Origin: Cristatella mucedo
Lineage: Eukaryota; Bryozoa; Phylactolaemata; Cristatellidae
Reading direction: 5' to 3'
NCBI GenBank assembly: GCA_009760855.2
Contig: WPIO01000007.1
Coordinates: 3,208,501 to 3,272,500, forward strand
DNA length: 64,000 bases
Position numbers and translations under genes: made by a program. The notes under the pieces are model-generated. The model saw nothing but the letters and a program-made list of their open reading frames with translations. It ran no database searches and was not told the origin of the DNA. Every line of letters starts with the position of its first letter. Within the stretch, counting starts at the first letter, position 1. Positions 58,060-64,000 of this stretch are shown in pieces.

Positions 58060-58425
58060 TAATATTTTTATGCAGCGCATCGAATTCAAATTTTTCTGTC
58101 ACTTAGTTTTAGGTTCCTTCATTATCTGGCTCCTGCTTATCTATCAGAGCTATTCCGGCACTAGGCTAGGCATCGTACAACCCACTGTCCTGGTTCGAAT
58201 CGTTTACTCTATACCTCGTATGAACCTCAAAACACTTGGAGACCGTGCCTTTAGTTCACATGCTCTCGAAGCCTAGAATGCACTTCCGCCTGAAGTCACG
58301 ACATCCCCTGACGTGAGACATTTAAAAAAAAAAGCTTAAAACACGCCTGTTTCTTACAGTATTCGGTAGGTTCGTGTGATTCATCCTTTGTGTGCTTATG
58401 CGTGCTGACACTGCCTGCTGCTACT
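58060..58425 (+). mobile_element. LINE family A fragment, opposite orientation
   Basis: The plus strand reads LKTLGDRAFSSHALEA near 58225-58275, then a frame-broken LP-EVTTSPD segment and the UTR landmark tgtgtgcttatgcgtgctga. It faces the neighbouring minus copy. Confidence 0.7.
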
Positions 58426-58479
58426 GACTATGCTGACTCTGAAAATGTTCCTCATTTGCTCTCTGTGCGTGGGCTGCGC

Positions 58480-59000
58480 TCAGTCGGGCGCGAAAGCTCG
58501 CCACCTACAGAGCGCCGCCCACTGTCGCTGTTTCACGTTGTCTTTCCGCGGCTGCTGTCTAGCTGTCTAGCTGCAGACCCGAGCAACAGAAAGCGCGCGC
58601 GCGCGCGCGAAGTCAGCGGCGAGCGCGATGCAGCGGTCGCCGCTGACTGTGCGCCGCAGCAGACGAGCGCTGCCCGAGCCCCACTCACTCCCTCCCTCCC
58701 TCCCTGCCGCGCGCCGACCCGAGAGCACTCGCACCACGGGCGCGCGCGAACAATGGACGAGCGATTCGCGGCTCGACGCGTGAGCAGAAAAGGTCGGCTT
58801 CAACTATTCACGTCGACGCGAAATGCGGAGGGCATGCACTTGTGCTAGCGTTGATTCGCGGCGCAGCTGAAGACTCGAAGACACTTACGGAACGGAAACC
58901 CCAAAAGACGCCGAGCTGACGGATAATCGCCGCCGCCGATCGCCGAGCGAAAGCTGCGGCGGTCGCCGGGTCGTCGGCTCTCTTGCCTGCGCAGCGTATC
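58480..59000. promoter_or_regulatory. CpG island
   Basis: CpG-rich stretch with a (CG)n run at 58593-58609 and (CCCT)n near 58684-58706. No exon identified. Confidence 0.35.
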
Positions 59001-59352
59001 GAAACTCGAATACAGCGAATGAGGAGCCTGTGGTCAGGCAGCGGACATTAGTCACTTACGCAACTAACATTCACTGGCGCAACTTCCGGGGTGCCTTTTT
59101 AGCTCTCTTCCGGATATCCAGCGGCCTAAAAGTAGTGACCAACCAGCTTCCTAAGGGGGAGGGTATTGGGCGACCGCGCTTAGAGAGAGGCTGAAAGTCA
59201 TTGCAGTGCGGTGCACATTCGGCGGGCTGGTTTCGGGATCTGTCTCCAGAGCCTGGAAAGACCGGCGAGCATTCCAGAGGCAAGCTTCCGATCACATGCA
59301 CGTTATACGTGTGCATGTGCATTTCGTGTTTAAGCGAACATGTAGAGTGAGA

Positions 59353-59355
<3 letters not shown>

Positions 59356-59415
<60 letters not shown>
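59356..59415. repeat. (TA)n then (GA)n microsatellite
   Basis: (TA)n to 59390, then (GA)n. Confidence 0.95.
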
Positions 59416-59439
59416 TGGGAGAGACATCTATTTGTGCCT

Positions 59440-59560
59440 CTTTTTGTAACTCCATAAAGCCATGAGTGCTAAGTGGGTCTTAGGACTAGGTTTTTTCCGT
59501 AGCTCACTCGCATCCTAAGCGGCTTTTGGAAGCCAGCAGGCTTCGTCCCATGCAGCGAGA
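59440..59560 (-). mobile_element. LINE family B 3' terminus fragment
   Basis: tttgtaactccataaagcca, agtgggtcttaggactaggt, ccagcaggcttcgtcccatg. Diverged. Confidence 0.5.
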
Positions 59561-61169
59561 GAAGCACTACCGAGTCTGGATTAAACTAGATGAAGTATGC
59601 GACAGCAACAGCAGCAGCGTAGGAGGGTTAGAAAAAAGCTTGCCCGCTTCCAAGCAGGAGAGACTGCGTCGTTTTTCAAGGATTTCGGTTACAGTTCCAC
59701 AGACTCAAAAAGTGAAAGGTTCTGGAGACTTAATCTAAAATTGTCGGCAGCTTAGGCTCTTAGTAGGACGCGAGAGCACCAGGAGACGCTGACACCCATG
59801 CGGCAGTGCAGCAGCGGTGCGGCAGACAGCAGCAGCGGTGGAGAACCACATCGGTGCGGCGGCGCAGCTACGCCGCACCGCTGCTACTAGTAGGGCAAGT
59901 TTTCTCTCCGTTTCCTTTTGCGAAACTACTGGGCGTTATCGCAGTGCATTTAACAAAGTTAAATGCTTTTGATTCAAATACTAACCAATCAGCTGCTTTA
60001 TGCACCATCTGCAGTTTTATTTTTAATAGCAGCTCTACAGTCGACAACCTTGCCAGTACAGTTACACCGTAGGTCTAACCGAGGGAAAGCTGAGAGAGTT
60101 TGCAGCATGCTGAGCCAGTCATTATGTGCCACGACGTGGCTTCTATTTCAGGAAAGGGATAGAGCATGGTCAGCTGCTCCAAATTCGGCACTCCAAACAA
60201 AACTGTATAACCTCGGGCGGCTCTCGAATAAGATACCGAAAGTATACGAACTCGACGGCGGTCGAGTTATGGCGCCTCTGTTACGTTACTGTGTCTCCGG
60301 CTGCAGCAGCTCTAGTGGAGTCTCACGGAGACACGTAGATACGAGTGGGCGAACGTGAGCGGTGAACGAGACTCAATCTGTATCCCCCAGCGGGTACATA
60401 TACGAGCTAGGGGCTGACTCACCACAGATAAGGGAGTGCATCTGTGGTGAGCCACTGTGGTGGGCCACGTGCTTACATCAAAGGCTGCACTGAGTCAATT
60501 TCTCGACCACCTGCTGCGGGTGGGACATACATTTAGTGACCGAGAAGCAACAGGCGCACCCAACGCCGCCAGTTGACATTGCAAAATTCATTCTGGGGAA
60601 GAAAGCCTAGATAGCGTGTCTGGAGGCCGTGCCTGAAGGTCGCAGCTTTCGCAGAGTCGATCATTTCGCTACGGGCTACATTCACTATGCCCGACCCATC
60701 TAGCATCATGGCGGCACATCTATTTTTCTCCTTCTGAGATGCACGGATTCTCCGCTGTCCTGAGCAACTAAAACAATAAATATGCCCCTAGGTCTAGTCC
60801 CAGCATCCTTCACAGAGGCTGCTGTTAGACCACAGACTAGGGCGTGGAGCGTGGGCACTCTACTCTTGACTAAGAAAACTGCAGCAACTTCCGCCCTGTC
60901 TGCCCGTTGCAGTTTCCACCTATGACATTGCAACGACCGTCGTAAGAGACCAGCTAAACTCCCGCATCAAAACTTCAAGTTCAAGGCCAGCGAGTTTCAT
61001 GCTGGTTTTAGAGCTCTGTAACTAATCTCTCAACAGGGTGAGCACTTTTGCATGCATACAGCGACCTTCTGAGGAATTCTGACTTATTTAGAGTCTCTCT
61101 GCTAGGAATATATTCGATCTACGACGCTGTGCTCGAGCTTTGATTGACATCCTCGCCTGGCGACTCTCC
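59561..61169. other. No gene recognised
   Basis: Contains a GC-rich ggcagcagcggtgcgg repeat near 59800-59880 and an inverted repeat ctcaccacaga/tctgtggtgag near 60420-60450. ORFs are short and not family-like. Confidence 0.4.
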
Positions 61170-61360
61170 TAACTACCGTGCAGAATATCTTGCTGACATT
61201 GGAACTTGTACGACAGGAAACTACTTCGCATTGGATGTCGATACAACTAACTTAATAGTATTTGGGTATACTAAGTGTTACTCAGGAATTGAAAGGCTAA
61301 ATCCGAAACATGGGCCCGGCCAGCATATTTCCCACAGCGTCTGCACTTAATCCGCGACTC
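61170..61360 (+). mobile_element. LINE reverse transcriptase fragment
   Basis: The frame reads EYLADIGTCTTGNYFALD, NLIVFGYTKCYSGIERLNPK, a mutated version of the WM--NFLKLNDDKTELIVFG block after the YADD motif. It is short and isolated. Confidence 0.55.
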
Positions 61361-61499
61361 CTGCTCCCACGTGCCCTCTCACTGGACAACCGCAACGGCT
61401 CCACAGTCAAAACTGACTACGCAACTGGGAATTTCTAAGTTCGGGCTACTCAGCTCAACGTCTGGCGCACGCTGTCTGCCCAGTTAACAGCCAGTCGGA

Positions 61500-62860
61500 A
61501 CGACAAATCGTCTGCTTAATATCGATTTCGCGAGATCGCAAGAGCGATTGCCCTAACGACTTCGCTCCGCCCACGTTCGGCACGGTTCGAGCGGACGCGC
61601 GGCATTCGCCTTTTCCCCGACGCCAATTTCGAGCAACACTTGAGCGTTTGGAGTTCGCGGAAACTGGCGAGCGAGTTGTCCGCCCCTGGAAGGCGCGGCG
61701 CACAGCAGCGGCGCGGTCGGCTCGGCCGCCGGCTCGCGACGCGCGCCTGCGGTCGAGCGCGCAGCATCCGCAGGTCCCGACGGCCACACGACGCCCGGCC
61801 GCGCGCCTTTCGCGACTGCTTCCGCCGTACCTGCCGCTCCGGCGCAAACACGCAGGCCATCGCAACCGACTTAGAAAGGCCTTCAAAAAACCGCCGCCGC
61901 CGCCGCAACGAAGCCGCCGAGTAGCGGTAACTGCTCGCCGCCAGTATCCATTACCGCGAGCCGAGCGGGCGCCCGCTAAGCTTGCGTGTCAACAGCGAAA
62001 GAGTCGGAGCGGCGGACAAAGGGCGTCACTTCATCGGCATCGCAATTGTGCAACTTGTGGCGGCGGCAGCGGCGGCAGCGGCGGCGGCGGCGGCGCGCGA
62101 CGATCGCTCGGACTCGCCGCCCCGCCCCGGGGGGCCGCGAGCGCGGCGCGGCCGCGAAGGCTGACCGGGGACCGCGAGCCTGCGCGCCCGGCACGCGGCG
62201 GCGGGCGGCGGGCTCGAGCGCCGCTCACCTGGCCGCCCGGGCGACGACGCGCGCCTGCGAGCGCAGGCGCGCGCTCGCCGCGCCCGCTGCCGCTGGCGGC
62301 GAGCGCGCGTCCTTTTTCGAATCGCGGCGCCGGCGACGACCCGACGCGAGGCGTCCAGCCGCCGCGAGCTGCTCGCGGCCGCAGCGAGTGCGCCTGTGGC
62401 GCGCGCGCGCGCGAGGAGCTCGCCCGTGCGTCGGCGCGGCACGACTGCTCGGTCCGGGCGCGGCGCGTTCGCCGCTCTGCCGCGCGCGGCCACCGCCCGC
62501 GGAGGCGAGCGCCGGCCGGAGAGAACCAACGGCTGCGCGCGGCCGGCGCGGGTTTCGGCCTGCGGAGGCGAGCAGAGCCGCTCCCCCCCCCAGCGGCGTA
62601 GCGGCGTAGCTGCTCGCCGAGCGCTCCGGCAGCGCTGACGCGGCGCTGCGCTGCCGGAGCGGCGCGTCCGCCGGAGCGAGAGAGAGCTCCTCAGGAAGGA
62701 GCTGGAAGTGGAAGTGGGTGTCAGAGGCTGAAGCGCCAGCGGGTCGAGACGAAGGGAGGAGGGGCGGAGCGGCGGGGAGCGGCGGGCAACGGCGGCACTC
62801 CGCCCGGAGCTGCAGCGGTTGAGCCCCTCCTGGGTTCTCGAGGGTAGGGGCAATTGTGAC
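61500..62860. promoter_or_regulatory. Large CpG island
   Basis: Over 1.3 kb of very GC- and CpG-rich sequence with long Arg/Ala/Pro ORFs in every frame, typical of CpG-island shadow ORFs. No credible coding exon was recognised. It may be a promoter for a gene off the right edge or for unrecognised 5' exons of the ANKAR-like gene. Confidence 0.45.
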
Positions 62861-63069
62861 TACAGGTTTCATTGAAAAGTACGCAGCATCTAAGCGTGCG
62901 GCTAAAGGGAAATTGAGAACGACGCCAGCGCCGAGACGCGCGCATCCTCGGGCCATCGAAGCGGGACGATTCGCTTCTTTTATAGCGCGTGAAAAACACC
63001 GGCGGGCATTCGGCACGACGTCAGTACGAAGCATCCGCCTATCTCAAAACGGAAATAACAATAGCTTTA

Positions 63070-63480
63070 AACGATAATAATAATAATGCATTTGCAATAG
63101 CGCCCTCAAAGAACTCAATCTCTTTCTAGGCGCTGTACAGTGTCTGCAAAGATATTAATTATTATTCTTGATGAGTAATAGCATGCTTAATAAACAATAT
63201 GAATAACATGGTTAGGGGTGACATGCACAGCGTCAGCATGCAAGTGTGGTTAGTGGCAGCATGCACAGTGTCAGCACGCATAAGCACGTATAGGATAATT
63301 TACATCGGCCCAATAAATGCTGTGATAAATTAACACGTTCTTAGTTTCTTTTTTAATGCAGTCACGTCAGGGGATGTCGTGACCCAAGTCGGGAGTGAGT
63401 TCCAGGCATGGGAAGCATACGAACTAGAGATTTGAAAGGATTTGAGATTCGTACGAGGTATAAGTAAACAGTTAGATTTC
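63070..63480 (-). mobile_element. LINE family A 3' end
   Basis: This is one of the cleanest copies of the tail: (AAT)n, gcgccctcaaagaactcaat, ctctttctaggcgctgtaca, the shared UTR, and the start of the RT C-terminus (WNSLPTWVTTSPDVTALKKK on the minus strand). Confidence 0.8.
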
Positions 63481-64000
63481 GAAAAGCTAGCGGCCGGCTC
63501 AAAGAGTTTCCAATTGAATTTCAAAGATTATGTAAGCGTTGATCAATTGCCGCATTCCTCAAGGTCGGAGTCTTGCCCCAAAATCCAAATCCCCAAAATC
63601 CCTTGCCAAAATCCTGGCTACGCCTTTAGAAGTTGGCTTTTCGCTGCCAGCGAATTCAAGCGCCGAGGTGCCGAGGTCAGCTGCGGTCCACGAGGTCACG
63701 TGTTGACAACGGCGACAATAAGCAACGGTCTCCGAAGCATATTCACATGTGCGCACGTAGTCTCGGACAGTTAAACGATCGCGAGCAGAGCCTTGGCTGG
63801 ATTCGATTTAATCAGCGCGCACCGCAGTCAACCTAGGCCATGCCATGCATTCGTGACATCCGGCCAAGAAATCTGTACCAACTACTCGCAGGTATTCCAG
63901 CATGTGCAATAAGACGCTTATAGTTCTTGCAATAGCCCGGCTTGTCTATCGTGAACGTCACTTCCGCAGTGCTCTCTGACGAGCGCTGGCTTTCACTCGA

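Noticed and set aside
61640-63034. Several 200-320-codon ORFs on both strands
   Set aside because: CpG-island composition gives open frames in every direction. They are Arg/Ala/Pro-rich with no conserved blocks or splice logic.

Overview
This is a repeat-rich metazoan nuclear genomic window. Genes are split by GT-AG introns of up to about 6 kb, microsatellites are long and frequent, and there are many non-LTR retrotransposon 3' ends, two tRNA-like SINE families and DNA-transposon remnants. No bacterial operons, tRNA or rRNA genes, or CRISPR arrays were seen. The lineage cannot be fixed from sequence alone. The L2/CR1-type LINEs and a SPIN-like hAT element suit an invertebrate, perhaps lophotrochozoan, but this is a guess.

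Two protein-coding genes can be reconstructed with matching splice phases, both on the minus strand. The first is a DCAF10-like WD40 gene: start exon at 17592-17887, then exons at 12036-12149 and 5497-5691, with the 3' part not found and probably left of the window. Its start lies in a CpG island. The second is an ANKAR-like gene (ankyrin plus armadillo repeats) with five exons at 52981-54607, 50559-50812, 48500-48656, 44578-44725 and 44053-44407. Together they give one uninterrupted frame of 846 codons plus stop. Its first exon is extremely GC-rich and may be preceded by unrecognised exons.

Layout. 0-5.4 kb: Tc1 relic, SPIN-like MITE and LINE fragments. 5.5-17.9 kb: DCAF10-like exons and their microsatellite-rich introns. 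18-33 kb: LINE fragments on both strands, the best-preserved reverse transcriptase (28.6-30.4 kb), and a 0.95 kb hexanucleotide array expanded inside a LINE copy. 33.6-37.75 kb: inverted arrays of a ~177-bp unit flanking an AT-rich core, a candidate foldback-type element. 38-44 kb: SINEs, a CpG-rich stretch with one unassigned exon, and an (ATAC)n array grown from a LINE tail. 44-55 kb: the ANKAR-like gene, with a hAT pseudogene and a 55-bp copied exon fragment in its introns. 55-64 kb: LINE debris and two CpG islands.

The two genes have no evident functional link. The items most worth checking are the SPIN-like element with an 8-bp target duplication, the inverted-array element, the ordered hexamer array, the exon-fragment copy in an ANKAR intron, and the 3' tail shared by the LINE and a SINE. 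Positions of repeats are approximate unless a boundary is argued.
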